Below are positions 24,262 through 32,774 of a stretch of 64,000 bases of DNA, piece after piece. This DNA comes from Catellatospora sp. TT07R-123 (GTDB lineage Bacteria > Actinomycetota > Actinomycetes > Mycobacteriales > Micromonosporaceae). Numbering within the stretch: the stretch's first letter is position 1; each line of letters opens with the position of its first letter. The notes below the pieces were generated by a model, which saw only the letters and a list, made by a program, of their open reading frames with translations, searched no databases and had not been told where the DNA came from. The position numbers and the translations under genes are program-made. The stretch lies in NCBI RefSeq assembly GCF_018327705.1, contig NZ_BNEM01000001.1, forward strand, positions 310,001 through 374,000, given 5' to 3'.

Positions 24262-26934
24262 CTACGGTGCGGCGACCCGGTCGCCGGGGCGGGCGTCGGC
24301 ATGGGACGTGCCGCCGAGCGCGTGGCGGGCATAGGCGCGCACGTCGGCGTCGCCGTCGGCCAGCGCGTCCGCGAGCGCCGGGGCGAACAGGTCGCGGTGC
24401 GGTGCCATCGCCCGCACCGCGGCCTTGCGGACGTCGGCGTTGACGTCGGTGGCCAGCACGGTCAGCTCGGCGGCGGCGGCCGGGCCGAGCGCGGCGGCGG
24501 CACCGGCGCGGACCTGCCAGGCGGGATCGGCGACCGCCCCCAGCGCCAGTGCGGTCAGCGTGTCGTCCGGACCGGCCGCAGCCGAGGCGAACGCGGCGGC
24601 GCGCACCAGCGGCTCGGCGTCGACGGCCAGCCGGGCCAGGACCTCGGGGGCGCCGACGGTCCGCAGGCCGTGCGCGACGGCGACGCGTACCTCGCGGTCG
24701 GGGTCGGCGGCCGCCTGCGCCAGCCCGGCCCCGTCGTCGAGCCGGACCAGGCCGAGCACGGCCTTGAGGCGCACCTCGACGTCGTCGTCGGCGTGGCAGC
24801 CGCGGAACTGCGCGGCGGTGCCCTCACCGGTCAGGCGCAGCAGGTCCAGGCCGATCGCGCGGACGGTGGGATCGGTGCTGCCCAGGGCGGTGTGCAGGGC
24901 CAGCCCGGTCGGCAGGACGTCGGCCAGCTCCTGCAGCCCGGCCACGGCCGCGGCCCGAACCAGCTGGTCCTGGTCGGACAGTGCGCGCACGAGCGTGGCG
25001 GGGGTGCCCGGCGGCGCCGCCTCGACGAGCGCGACCAGGGCGGTGCGGCGCACCTCGGGGTCCTCGTCGGCGAGGTAGGGCTCGAACGCGTCCAGGGCCG
25101 GGTCCTGCTCGGCCAGCCGGACCACCTCCAGCAGCCGCCGCGTGGCCTTGGCGGTGGTGGCCCGGGCGGCCGGGCCGGTCACCGCCGTACGGTAGGCGGC
25201 CACCGGCGCCGCGAGCACCTGCGGCGGCGCGGCGACGGGGGTGAACCCGTCGACGGGCACCAGGTAGTCGGCGACGGGTCGTTTGAGGAACTCCATCCGC
25301 CCGTCGGCTCCCTTGCGCAGGTTGAGGTGGAACAGCCACTGCTCGTCGTCGCGCGAGGTGTGGTCCAGGCGCTGGTGGTACAGGCCCCAGCGGCTCTCGG
25401 TGCGGGTGAGTGAGGCCCGGGCGGCCATCTCGGCGCAGTCGCGGATGAACGTCACCTCCACGCAGCGCATCAGCTCGTGCGGGGTGCGGGCGCCCAGCCG
25501 GTCGATGTCGGCGCGGATGCGCTCGAACGCCTCGACGGCGAGGTCGAGCTTGGCCGCCGACTTGGGCGGGGCGACGTACTCGTTGACGAACCGGCGCAGC
25601 TTGTATTCGACCTGCTGCTGGGGCAGGCCGTCCGGGTTGCGCAGGGGGCGGTAGACCAGCTCGTGGGCGGCCTCGATCTGGTCGAGCGGCAGCGGGGCGG
25701 CGGCGGTGTCCAGCCCGGCGGCGTGGGTGCCGGCGAGGTCGCCGAAGACGAACGCGCCGATCATGTAGTTGTGCGGCACGCAGGCCAGGTCGCCCGCGGC
25801 GTACAGGCCGGGCACGGTGGTGGCGCCGTGCTCGTCGACCCACACCCCGGAGGCGGAGTGGCCGCCGCACAGGCCGATCTCGGAGATGTGCATCTCGACG
25901 TCGTGGGTGCGGTAGTCGTGGCCGCGCCCGGCGTGGAAGGTGCCGCGGGTGGGCCGCTCGGTGGTGTGCAGGATGGCTTCGAGCCGGGAGATCGTCTCCT
26001 CGGGCAGGTGGGTGAGTTTGAGGTAGACCGGTGCGCGGTCGGTGCCCAGCTCGCGGGCCACCTCGGCCATCATCTGGCCCGACCAGTAGTCGGAGTCGAC
26101 GAACCGCTGCCCCCGGTTGTTGACCTGGTAGCCGCCGAACGGGTTGGCGACGTACGCGCAGGCCGGGCCGTTGTAGTCCTTGATCAGCGGGTTGATCTGG
26201 AAGCACTCGATGCCGGACAGCTCGGCTCCGGCGTGATACGCCATGGAGTGGCCGTCGCCGGCGTTGGTCGGGTTCTCGTACGTGCCGTACAGGTAGCCGC
26301 TGGCGGGCAGGCCGAGCCGGCCGCTGGCGCCGGTCGCGAGGATCACCGCCCTGGCCGACACCGTCGCGAACTCGCCGGTGCGGGTGTGCAGCGCGGCCAC
26401 TCCGGCGGCGCGGCCGCCGGCGGTCAGCACCCGCACCGGCATCAGCCGGTTCTCGATCCGGATCCGGTCGCGCATGCGGCGTTCGCGCAGCACCCGGTAG
26501 AGCACCTTCTTGATGTCGCGGCCCTCGGGCATGGGCAGCACGTAGCTGCCGGAACGGTGCACCTGGCGCACCGCGTACTCCCCGTAGGCGTCCTTCTCGA
26601 ACTTGACGCCGTAGCCCTCCAGCCGCCGCACCATGTCGTAGCCGCGGCTGGCGGTCTGATAGACCGTCTTCTGGTTCACGATCCCGTCGTTGGCCAGCGT
26701 GATCTCGCGTACGTAGTCCTCCGGGACGGCCTTTCCGGGGATGACGGCGTTGTTGACGCCGTCCATGCCCATCGCGAGCGCTCCGGAGTGGCGCACGTGC
26801 GCCTTCTCCAGCACGATCACCCGGGCGCCGTGCTCGGCCGCGGACAGGGCCGCCATCGTCCCGGCCGTCCCTCCGCCGACCACGACGACGTCGCAGTCGA
26901 GCTGGAGGCGGTCGGTCAGGCTCGCAGGCTGCAT
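24262..26934 (-). CDS. AprA-like FAD flavoprotein with C-terminal HEAT repeats
   Basis: The 890-residue protein starts at 26934 (MQPASLTD), overlapping the ATPase by 19 bases. Residues 14-540 form a fumarate-reductase/adenylylsulfate-reductase flavoprotein: FAD motif CDVVVVGGGTAGTMAALSA, GALAMGMDGVNNAV, then EMHISEIGLCGGHSASGVW and VPGLYAAGDLACVPHNY. The last blocks resemble dissimilatory AprA (EMHASEI, GSHSG) more than fumarate reductase. From about residue 560 to the end run roughly ten HEAT-like helices (DPEVRRTALVALV, DREVRVAVAHGL, NADVRKAAVRAMA). With the adjacent AprB-like ferredoxin it probably reduces or oxidises a sulfur oxyanion; the substrate is not established. Confidence 0.82.
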   Translation of the reverse strand: MQPASLTDRLQLDCDVVVVGGGTAGTMAALSAAEHGARVIVLEKAHVRHSGALAMGMDGVNNAVIPGKAVPEDYVREITLANDGIVNQKTVYQTASRGYDMVRRLEGYGVKFEKDAYGEYAVRQVHRSGSYVLPMPEGRDIKKVLYRVLRERRMRDRIRIENRLMPVRVLTAGGRAAGVAALHTRTGEFATVSARAVILATGASGRLGLPASGYLYGTYENPTNAGDGHSMAYHAGAELSGIECFQINPLIKDYNGPACAYVANPFGGYQVNNRGQRFVDSDYWSGQMMAEVARELGTDRAPVYLKLTHLPEETISRLEAILHTTERPTRGTFHAGRGHDYRTHDVEMHISEIGLCGGHSASGVWVDEHGATTVPGLYAAGDLACVPHNYMIGAFVFGDLAGTHAAGLDTAAAPLPLDQIEAAHELVYRPLRNPDGLPQQQVEYKLRRFVNEYVAPPKSAAKLDLAVEAFERIRADIDRLGARTPHELMRCVEVTFIRDCAEMAARASLTRTESRWGLYHQRLDHTSRDDEQWLFHLNLRKGADGRMEFLKRPVADYLVPVDGFTPVAAPPQVLAAPVAAYRTAVTGPAARATTAKATRRLLEVVRLAEQDPALDAFEPYLADEDPEVRRTALVALVEAAPPGTPATLVRALSDQDQLVRAAAVAGLQELADVLPTGLALHTALGSTDPTVRAIGLDLLRLTGEGTAAQFRGCHADDDVEVRLKAVLGLVRLDDGAGLAQAAADPDREVRVAVAHGLRTVGAPEVLARLAVDAEPLVRAAAFASAAAGPDDTLTALALGAVADPAWQVRAGAAAALGPAAAAELTVLATDVNADVRKAAVRAMAPHRDLFAPALADALADGDADVRAYARHALGGTSHADARPGDRVAAP

Positions 26935-27596
26935 AGGATCTCTTCCTTCGTGGCCGTGCCGCCGTCGAGGACCGCCTCGACGCCGCGCGGGGTGAGGACC
27001 GCGACCCGGTCCCCGAGGATCAGCGCCTCGTCGACGTCGTGCGTGACGAAGACGACGGTGGCCGGATTGGTGGTACGCAGTTGCAGCAGCATCTGCTGCA
27101 TGGCCGCGCGGGTCTGCGCGTCCAGCGCCCCGAACGGCTCGTCCATCAGGATGGCCCGGGGCTGCGCCGCCAGGGTGCGGGCCAGCTGCACCCGCTGGCG
27201 CTGGCCGCCGGACAGCTGCGCGGGCAGCCGGTCCCCGTGCCCGCCGAGTCCGACCTCGGCCAGCCAGTGCCCGCCGAGCCGCCGCCGGTCGGACGCTCCA
27301 CGGATGGCCAGCGCCAGTTCCACGTTGCGCCGGGCCGAGCGCCACGGCAGCAGCGCGTCCTCCTGGAACACCAGGGCCCGTTCCCTGGACGGGCCGCGCA
27401 CGGGCACCCCGTCGGCGAGGATGCTTCCCTGCCGGGCCGGCAGGAGGCCGGCCAGGGCCCGGAGCAGGGTGGACTTGCCGCAGCCGGAGCCGCCGACCAC
27501 GACGAGGATCTCGCCGCCGCGCACCTCCAGGTCGAGACCGTCGATCACGGCGTCGGCGCCGTACCCGAGGGTCACGCCGGACAGTTCGAACCTCAT
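26916..27596 (-). CDS. Sulfonate-type ABC ATPase of the Apr-like operon
   Basis: The 226-residue ATPase has Walker A GGSGCGKS near residue 36, LVFQEDALLPWRSA (Q-loop), LSGGQRQRVQLARTL, ILMDEPFGALDAQT and VTHDVDEALIL, the nitrate/sulfonate/taurine subfamily. Its start overlaps the permease stop (ATGA) and its end overlaps the flavoprotein, showing tight translational coupling. Confidence 0.92.
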   Translation of the reverse strand: MRFELSGVTLGYGADAVIDGLDLEVRGGEILVVVGGSGCGKSTLLRALAGLLPARQGSILADGVPVRGPSRERALVFQEDALLPWRSARRNVELALAIRGASDRRRLGGHWLAEVGLGGHGDRLPAQLSGGQRQRVQLARTLAAQPRAILMDEPFGALDAQTRAAMQQMLLQLRTTNPATVVFVTHDVDEALILGDRVAVLTPRGVEAVLDGGTATKEEILCSLRA

Positions 27597-28438
27597 CGCG
27601 CCTCGTCCTTCAGGCTCGCGGGCAGCCAGCGGGTGGCCCGGCGGCCGACGCGCTCCACGGCCGAGGAGGTCAGCCAGCCCAGTGCGCCGATGGTGAGCAT
27701 GCCGACCAGCACCCCGGGATAGTCGACGATGGTGTACGCCTTCCAGGTGCGGTAGCCGACGCCGAAGTCACCGGAGATCATCTCGGCGGAGATGACGCAG
27801 ATCCAGGAGACTCCGATGCCGACCGACAGGCCGCTGAAGACGCCCGGCAGCGCACCGGGCAGCACCACGCTGGCCAGGGTGCGCCAGCGGCCGCCGCCGA
27901 TGGTGCGGATCGCGTCCTCCCACACCGTCGGCAGCGCCCGCACCGCATGCCTGGTGCTGACCAGGATCGGGAAGAACGCCGACACGAACGTGATGAACAC
28001 GATGCCCTGCTCGTTGGTCGGGAACAGCAGGATCGCCACCGGCACCAGGGCGATCGCGGGGATCGGCCGCACCACCTCGAACAGCGGCTGCAGCACGTCG
28101 GCGAGCAGCCGGGACCGTCCGATCGCGATGCCCAGGCCGATGCCGAGCACCGCGGCGAGGCCGAAGCCGGTGAGAATGCGGACCAGGCTCTGCGCGACGT
28201 CCTGGTAGTACACGGGCAGCGACAGCTGGCGTACCAGCTCGTGCCAGACCTCGACGGGCGTGGGCAGGCGGTCGAACCGTACCCACAGCCGCACGTCGGC
28301 CGAGGTCACCCACTGCCACGCGGCCGCGGCGGCGGCCAGGGTGCCCAGCCGCACCGCCCACCGGGCCCGGTAGCCGGTCCGGCGCCGCCCGGCCGCGGCG
28401 GCGGGCCGGGCCCGGGTCTGCTCCAGCAGCGCGGTCAT
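27593..28438 (-). CDS. Sulfonate-type ABC permease of the Apr-like operon
   Basis: The 281-residue permease starts at 28438 (MTALLEQTRAR), overlapping the binding-protein stop. It shows a long basic N-terminus, WVRFDRLPTPVEVWHELV before the transmembrane core and the EAA loop TVWEDAIRTIGGGRWRTLAS. It belongs to the SsuC/TauC class. An upstream extension of the open frame is a shadow of the binding-protein gene. Confidence 0.9.
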   Translation of the reverse strand: MTALLEQTRARPAAAAGRRRTGYRARWAVRLGTLAAAAAAWQWVTSADVRLWVRFDRLPTPVEVWHELVRQLSLPVYYQDVAQSLVRILTGFGLAAVLGIGLGIAIGRSRLLADVLQPLFEVVRPIPAIALVPVAILLFPTNEQGIVFITFVSAFFPILVSTRHAVRALPTVWEDAIRTIGGGRWRTLASVVLPGALPGVFSGLSVGIGVSWICVISAEMISGDFGVGYRTWKAYTIVDYPGVLVGMLTIGALGWLTSSAVERVGRRATRWLPASLKDEAR

Positions 28439-29838
28439 GCCCCCTCCACGGCCTGGGCGTAGGTCACGACGCGGGCGCCAGGGTGGGCGGCGGTGTAGGC
28501 GTCGGCGGCGGAGCGGGTCACGAACGGTTTGAAGCGCTCGTCGGCTGGGGCGGCCGGGTCCACGACCCACAGGCTCCGGTCGGCGAACCAGCGGGTGCCG
28601 GTGGTCGCGTCGGGCACGTAGGCCGCGCGCGGCTTCTCCTTGCGTACGGCCCGCAGCAGGCACGTCGGGGTCGCGGCCGGTTTCGTCCGGTCGGCGCCGA
28701 CGGGCCACAGCTCACCGGCGAGCGCGGGGTCGGTGACCGGCCGGCCGCACACCTCGTCGGTGCCGGTGATCGCGGCCCGGTTCGCGGTGCTGGCGAAGTC
28801 GGCGTCGTACTGGTCGCCGTAGACGGCCCTGAGGTAGCTGTCGTCGACGAACGCGGCCAGGTCGATGGACTGGAGCACGCCGATCGACTTCAGAAACGGC
28901 ACGTCGTGCGCGTGCGCGTCGCGCAGCGCCTGCTTGAGCTGCACGTCGAAGGTGACCTGGCCGCCCGCGCCGTTGTAGAGGTAGACCACCTCCGGCGGCA
29001 GGCCGGTCGCGTCGGCGACGCTCTTCGCGGCGGCCAGCGGGTCGGCCCACAGGAACCTCGTCGCGTCGATCTGCGCCTTCAGGAACGCCTTGACCACGTC
29101 GGCGTGGTCCTTGGCGTACGCCTCGCGCACCACGACGCCGTGGAACGTGGGCACCTTCAGGTCGCCGCCGTCGTAGAGCGGCTGCGCCTCGCCCCGGTGC
29201 ACCAGCAGGGCGGGCCAGGCCACGAACTGCGACAGCGCGGCGACGTTGCCCGCTTGCAGCGCCGAGGCGCCGACCTGCGGAACCTGGTTCTCCACCTTGA
29301 CATCGGCGACGCCGTAGCGCTCCAGGGCCTGCACGAGGGTGCCGTGGGCGGCCGAGCCGACGCTGGTGGACACGGCCCTGCCCTGGAGATCGGCCAGGCT
29401 GGTGATCTTCGACGCCGGGGTGGTCACCACCATGTTCAGCGCGCCCCGGATGTTGAACCCGGTCGCCGAGATCAGCTTGGTACGGGTCTCGGCGTTCTGC
29501 TGGCCGCGGGAGCCGTTGATGAGCAGCGGGTAGTCCCCCATCGACCCGATGTCGATCTTCCCGGCGATCATCTGGGCCGTGATCGGCGCACCGGTGTCGT
29601 AGTCCTGCCACACCACCTGGAACTTCCTGCCGGCGATCTCGGCCAGCCGCTTCTCGAAGAAGCCCTGGGCCTTGAGCAGCGTCCCGGCGGTGACCGTGTT
29701 GATGGTCTTGGACTGGTAGCCGACCACCACCCGCTCGGCGTCGCCGTCGGCGGCGGCGCCCGCGACCGTGCAGCCGCTCGTCGCCGTTAGCGCGGCGGTC
29801 AGCGCGAGTATCGCGATCCTGCGCATCTGGGGTCTCAT
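28435..29838 (-). CDS. Sulfonate-type binding lipoprotein fused to a NosL-like domain
   Basis: The 467-residue precursor starts at 29838, overlapping the ferredoxin stop (ATGA). It has a lipobox (TSGC near residue 22) and an SsuA/TauA-like domain to about residue 345: VVVGYQSKTINTVTAGTL, VVWQDYDTGAPITAQMIAG. The remaining ~110 residues are extra. They contain DEVCGRPVTD, PTCLLRAVRKEK, AAYVPDATTGTRWFADRSLW and RFKPFVTRSAADAYTAAHPG, a pattern like NosL copper-chaperone domains (Cys-Gly, then His/Asp-Tyr, then PF and a late Gly). It may bind a metal or a metal-complexed ligand outside the cell. Confidence 0.82.
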   Translation of the reverse strand: MRPQMRRIAILALTAALTATSGCTVAGAAADGDAERVVVGYQSKTINTVTAGTLLKAQGFFEKRLAEIAGRKFQVVWQDYDTGAPITAQMIAGKIDIGSMGDYPLLINGSRGQQNAETRTKLISATGFNIRGALNMVVTTPASKITSLADLQGRAVSTSVGSAAHGTLVQALERYGVADVKVENQVPQVGASALQAGNVAALSQFVAWPALLVHRGEAQPLYDGGDLKVPTFHGVVVREAYAKDHADVVKAFLKAQIDATRFLWADPLAAAKSVADATGLPPEVVYLYNGAGGQVTFDVQLKQALRDAHAHDVPFLKSIGVLQSIDLAAFVDDSYLRAVYGDQYDADFASTANRAAITGTDEVCGRPVTDPALAGELWPVGADRTKPAATPTCLLRAVRKEKPRAAYVPDATTGTRWFADRSLWVVDPAAPADERFKPFVTRSAADAYTAAHPGARVVTYAQAVEGA

Positions 29839-30062
29839 CTCAGGAGGTAGGGCATGTTGACGGTGACGGCGCCGGTGGGGCAGCGGGCCGCGCACGGGCC
29901 GCAGTACCAGCACTCGTCGACGTGCATGTAGGCCTTGCCGCTCGCGGGGTCGATGGCGAGGGAGTCGAGCGGGCAGACGTCGACGCACAGGGTGCAGCCG
30001 TCGATGCACAGGTCCGGGTCGACGATGACCGGGAGGTCGACGCGCTGGTCGGCCAGTGCCAT
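29835..30062 (-). CDS. AprB-like ferredoxin with two [4Fe-4S] motifs
   Basis: The 75-residue protein has two cluster motifs: CIDGCTLCVDVCP (about residues 19-31) and CWYCGPCAARCP (about 51-62). The second follows KAYMHVDE, the layout of the iron-sulfur part of adenylylsulfate reductase beta subunits, and it lacks AprB's C-terminal tail. It starts two bases after the GntR stop and overlaps the binding-protein gene. It presumably feeds electrons to the AprA-like flavoprotein five genes downstream; the electron donor is unknown. Confidence 0.88.
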   Translation of the reverse strand: MALADQRVDLPVIVDPDLCIDGCTLCVDVCPLDSLAIDPASGKAYMHVDECWYCGPCAARCPTGAVTVNMPYLLR

Positions 30063-30064
30063 GG

Positions 30065-30790
30065 CTACCGCCTCTCAAGTTGGGCGCGCATGGCGAGCCG
30101 GTCGCCACGCAAGCGGATGGATTCGAGGTCGACGGGCGTGCCGTCGGCCAGGTGCGTCAGGCGTTCGAGCATCAGCAGGGCGGCGTTGTCCTGCGTGCCG
30201 AGCAGGCTCGCGCTGTGCGCGTCGGCGTTGACGGCCTCCAGCGTGAGGTCGGCGGTGCCGAGCCGCTGGCCGGTGATGGTCTCCAGCAGCACGAAGATGT
30301 CCCGGTTGGCCAGGTCCTCGGCCAGCAGGGGTTCACCGACGGCGCGCGGCAGGTAGGTGAGGTCGAGCGACAGCGGCTCGCCGTTGAGGCGGCGGATGCG
30401 TTCGATGTAGACGACCCGGTCGGTCGTGCACAGCCGCCGCCCGACCCAGGTGGGCGGGTCAATCAGTTCGGCGGCCCGCACCTCGTTGGTGACGGTGCCG
30501 TGCTCGTGCATGGTCTCGTTGAGGCCCATCAGGCGGTGCAGGCCGTGCGGGTACTTCTCCCCGCAGGTCGTTGTGCCCAGGCCGGGCGTACGGTCGACCA
30601 GGCCCTCGCCACGCAGCAGCGACAGCGCCTCGCGGACCGTGTTGCGGGAGACCGCGAACTCGGCGCCGAGGTCGTCCTCTCCCGGCAGGGCTCCGTCGGC
30701 GAAGCCGCCGGCCACGATCTGGTGCCTCAGTACGTCGGCCACCTGGCGGGCCCGGTCGGTCCGGCGGCGGCGGGACACATCTACCGTCAT
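30065..30790 (-). CDS. GntR/HutC-family regulator of the Apr-like operon
   Basis: The 241-residue protein has a GntR winged helix (residues 10-75: DDLGAEFAVSRNTVREALSLLRGEGLV) and a UTRA ligand-binding domain (about 95-235: VVYIERIRRLNGEPLSLDLTYLPR). The start at 30790 is set by AGGAGG nine bases upstream; an ATG at 30829 lacks this support. It is the first gene of the operon that continues into the ferredoxin. The dyad CTAATC-N6-GATTAG just upstream is its likely own operator. The ligand is probably a sulfur metabolite. Confidence 0.9.
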   Translation of the reverse strand: MTVDVSRRRRTDRARQVADVLRHQIVAGGFADGALPGEDDLGAEFAVSRNTVREALSLLRGEGLVDRTPGLGTTTCGEKYPHGLHRLMGLNETMHEHGTVTNEVRAAELIDPPTWVGRRLCTTDRVVYIERIRRLNGEPLSLDLTYLPRAVGEPLLAEDLANRDIFVLLETITGQRLGTADLTLEAVNADAHSASLLGTQDNAALLMLERLTHLADGTPVDLESIRLRGDRLAMRAQLERR

Positions 30791-30821
30791 CTGCGGAAAC
30801 CTCCTGTCCGGCGATACCCTA

Positions 30822-30839
30822 CTAATCACATAGGATTAG
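30822..30839. promoter_or_regulatory. Candidate GntR operator / sulfur-island element B
   Basis: CTAATC-ACATAG-GATTAG is a perfect 6-bp dyad with a 6-bp spacer, 32 bp upstream of the GntR start and low in GC. A related sequence, CTAATCCCGATAGGAATTA, occurs in the metX/OsmC promoter. Confidence 0.5.
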
Positions 30840-30905
30840 AGGAATACCGGTGGAGATACGCCACCTGAAGACTTTGCCGCACCCGCCGCCAGCAGGACTT
30901 CGGCA

Positions 30906-30937
30906 CCTCCGGGGCAGCCGTTGCGCCACCCCGGAGG
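30906..30937. terminator. Terminator hairpin after the CoA-binding gene
   Basis: CCTCCGGGG (30906-30914) pairs perfectly with CCCCGGAGG (30929-30937) around a 14-base loop. It lies just past the stop of the metX-metY-CoA-binding operon. Confidence 0.6.
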
Positions 30938-30945
30938 GCGACCCG

Positions 30946-31428
30946 CTACTGGAGTCCGGAGCGGACGGAGGTGACCCGGTGGGTGTTGAAGCCGAGCCAG
31001 TGCATCCGGCCCAGGTAGCGCGCGTGCTCGATCTTCAGGCAGCGGTCCATCACGACCGGCACGCCGCCCTCCTCCGCGATCCGCGCCCCCTCCTCGTTGA
31101 CCACGCCGAACTGGCACCACAGGGATCCCGCGCCGATCGCGACGGCCTCGCGGGCGATGCCGGGCAGCGCGTCCGGCGCACGGAAGACGTTCACGACGTC
31201 CACGGGCACCGGCACGTCGCGCAGGCTCGGGTAGCTCGTCGCGCCGAGGATCTCCGTCTCGCGGGGGTTCACCGGGATCACCCGGTAGCCGTGCCGCTTG
31301 AGGTAGTAGCCGACGAAGTAGCTGGCGCGCAGCTGGTTGTTGGACAGGCCCACCACCGCGACGTTCCTGGCCGTGTGCAGCAACCGCTGGATCGTCGCCG
31401 GATCCTGGTATCGCGCGAGCTCGCTCAT
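30946..31428 (-). CDS. CoA-binding-domain protein (YccU-like)
   Basis: The 160-residue protein is a single CoA-binding Rossmann domain: NVAVVGLSNNQLRASYFVG, GYRVIPVNPRETEILG, VDVVNVFRAPD and a conserved late VVMDRCLKIEH. Stand-alone members of this family bind CoA or nucleotides, but their role is unsettled. It lies three bases after metY in the same operon, a pairing also seen in other genomes, suggesting a link to sulfur-amino-acid synthesis. Confidence 0.88.
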   Translation of the reverse strand: MSELARYQDPATIQRLLHTARNVAVVGLSNNQLRASYFVGYYLKRHGYRVIPVNPRETEILGATSYPSLRDVPVPVDVVNVFRAPDALPGIAREAVAIGAGSLWCQFGVVNEEGARIAEEGGVPVVMDRCLKIEHARYLGRMHWLGFNTHRVTSVRSGLQ

Positions 31429-31431
31429 GGC

Positions 31432-32757
31432 CTACCTGCCCTTCAGCGCGGTGGCGACGTACCCGAAGCCCTGTTCGAGGTCCCAGAGCAGGTCTTCGAC
31501 CGACTCGGTGCCCACCGACAGCCGGACGGTGCCCGGCGCGACCCCGGCCGCCCGCAGCTCCTCGTCGCCGAGCTGCCGGTGGGTGGTGCTCGCCGGGTGG
31601 ATGATCAGGCTCTTGGCGTCGCCGACGTTGGCCAGGTGCGACCAGAGCGTCACGCCGCGGATCAGGTCCTGGCCGCCCTCGCGGCCCCCGGCGCAGTCGA
31701 ACGAGAACACCGCCCCGGCGCCGCGCGGCAGGTACCTGCGCACCAGCGGCTGGTACCTGCTGCCCGGCAGGCCCGGGTAGGTCACGTTCGACGCCAGCTC
31801 GTGCGAGTCCAGGAACGCGGCGACCGCCTGCGCGTTCTCCACGTGGCGCTGCATCCGCAGCGACAGCGTCTCCAGGCCTTGCAGGAACAGGAAGGCGTTG
31901 AACGGCGACAGCGCCGCGCCGAGGTCGCGCAGGGTCTCGGCGCGCAGCTTCATCAGGTATCCGTACGCCCCGAACGTCTCGTGGAACTGCAGGCCGTGGT
32001 ACGCGGGCGACGGGTCGGCCACGACCGGGAAGCGGCCGTTGGACCAGTCGAACGTGCCCGCCTCCACGACGACGCCGCCGATGCTCGTGCCGTGGCCGCC
32101 GATGAACTTGGTCGCCGAGTGGACCACGATGTCGGCGCCCCACTCGATCGGGCGGCACAGGTACGGGGTGGCGAACGTGTTGTCGACGATGAGCGGCAGG
32201 CCGTGCTCGTGCGCGATCGCCGCGACGGTCTCGATGTCCAGCACGTTGCCCGACGGGTTGCCGATGGTCTCACCGAAGAACGCCTTCGTGTTCGGGCGCA
32301 CCGCGGCGCGCCACGCGCCGGGGTCGTCGGGGTCGACCCAGCTCAGCTCGACGTTCATCTTGCGCAGCAGGTGCTTGAGCTGGTTGACCGTCCCGCCGTA
32401 CAGCGCGGCGGAGGAGACCACGTGGTCACCCGGCTCCAGCAGTGTGAACAGGGCCGCGGCCTGCGCGGCGATGCCGCTGGCGAACGCGACCGCACCGCAG
32501 CCGCCCTCCAGGTTGGCCACGCGCTCCTCGAACACCGCGACGGTCGGATTCATGATCCGCGAGTAGGTGTTGCCGTACTCCTGGAGGTTGAAGTATGCGG
32601 CAGCCGACTCCGGGTCCTCGAAGACGTAGCTGGTGGTCTGGAAGATCGGCACGGCGCGCGCGCCCGTGTTGGGGTCGGGCCGCTGGCCCGCGTGCAGTTG
32701 CCGGGTCTCGAAGCCGAACGCGCGGTCCTGCTCGGCCCGGGGATGCTGGTCGGTCAC
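31432..32757 (-). CDS. metY: O-acetylhomoserine sulfhydrylase
   Basis: The 441-residue PLP enzyme starts at GTG 32757 behind AAAGGA. Features are FETRQLHAGQRPDPNTGARA at the start, YSRIMNPT, the PLP lysine in VHSATKFIGGHG near residue 216, and the family length. It combines O-acetylhomoserine with sulfide to give homocysteine, so it can capture sulfide released by the island. It lies between metX and the CoA-binding gene in one operon; the frame upstream of the GTG is a shadow of metX. Confidence 0.93.
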   Translation of the reverse strand: MTDQHPRAEQDRAFGFETRQLHAGQRPDPNTGARAVPIFQTTSYVFEDPESAAAYFNLQEYGNTYSRIMNPTVAVFEERVANLEGGCGAVAFASGIAAQAAALFTLLEPGDHVVSSAALYGGTVNQLKHLLRKMNVELSWVDPDDPGAWRAAVRPNTKAFFGETIGNPSGNVLDIETVAAIAHEHGLPLIVDNTFATPYLCRPIEWGADIVVHSATKFIGGHGTSIGGVVVEAGTFDWSNGRFPVVADPSPAYHGLQFHETFGAYGYLMKLRAETLRDLGAALSPFNAFLFLQGLETLSLRMQRHVENAQAVAAFLDSHELASNVTYPGLPGSRYQPLVRRYLPRGAGAVFSFDCAGGREGGQDLIRGVTLWSHLANVGDAKSLIIHPASTTHRQLGDEELRAAGVAPGTVRLSVGTESVEDLLWDLEQGFGYVATALKGR

Positions 32758-32774
32758 GGGGTCCTTTCTCGACG

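Noticed and set aside
26934-27345. A long N-terminal extension of the AprA-like flavoprotein
   Set aside because: The frame is open into the ATPase gene, but the extra sequence is low-complexity Arg/Ala shadow, and the FAD motif sits close to the start at 26934.
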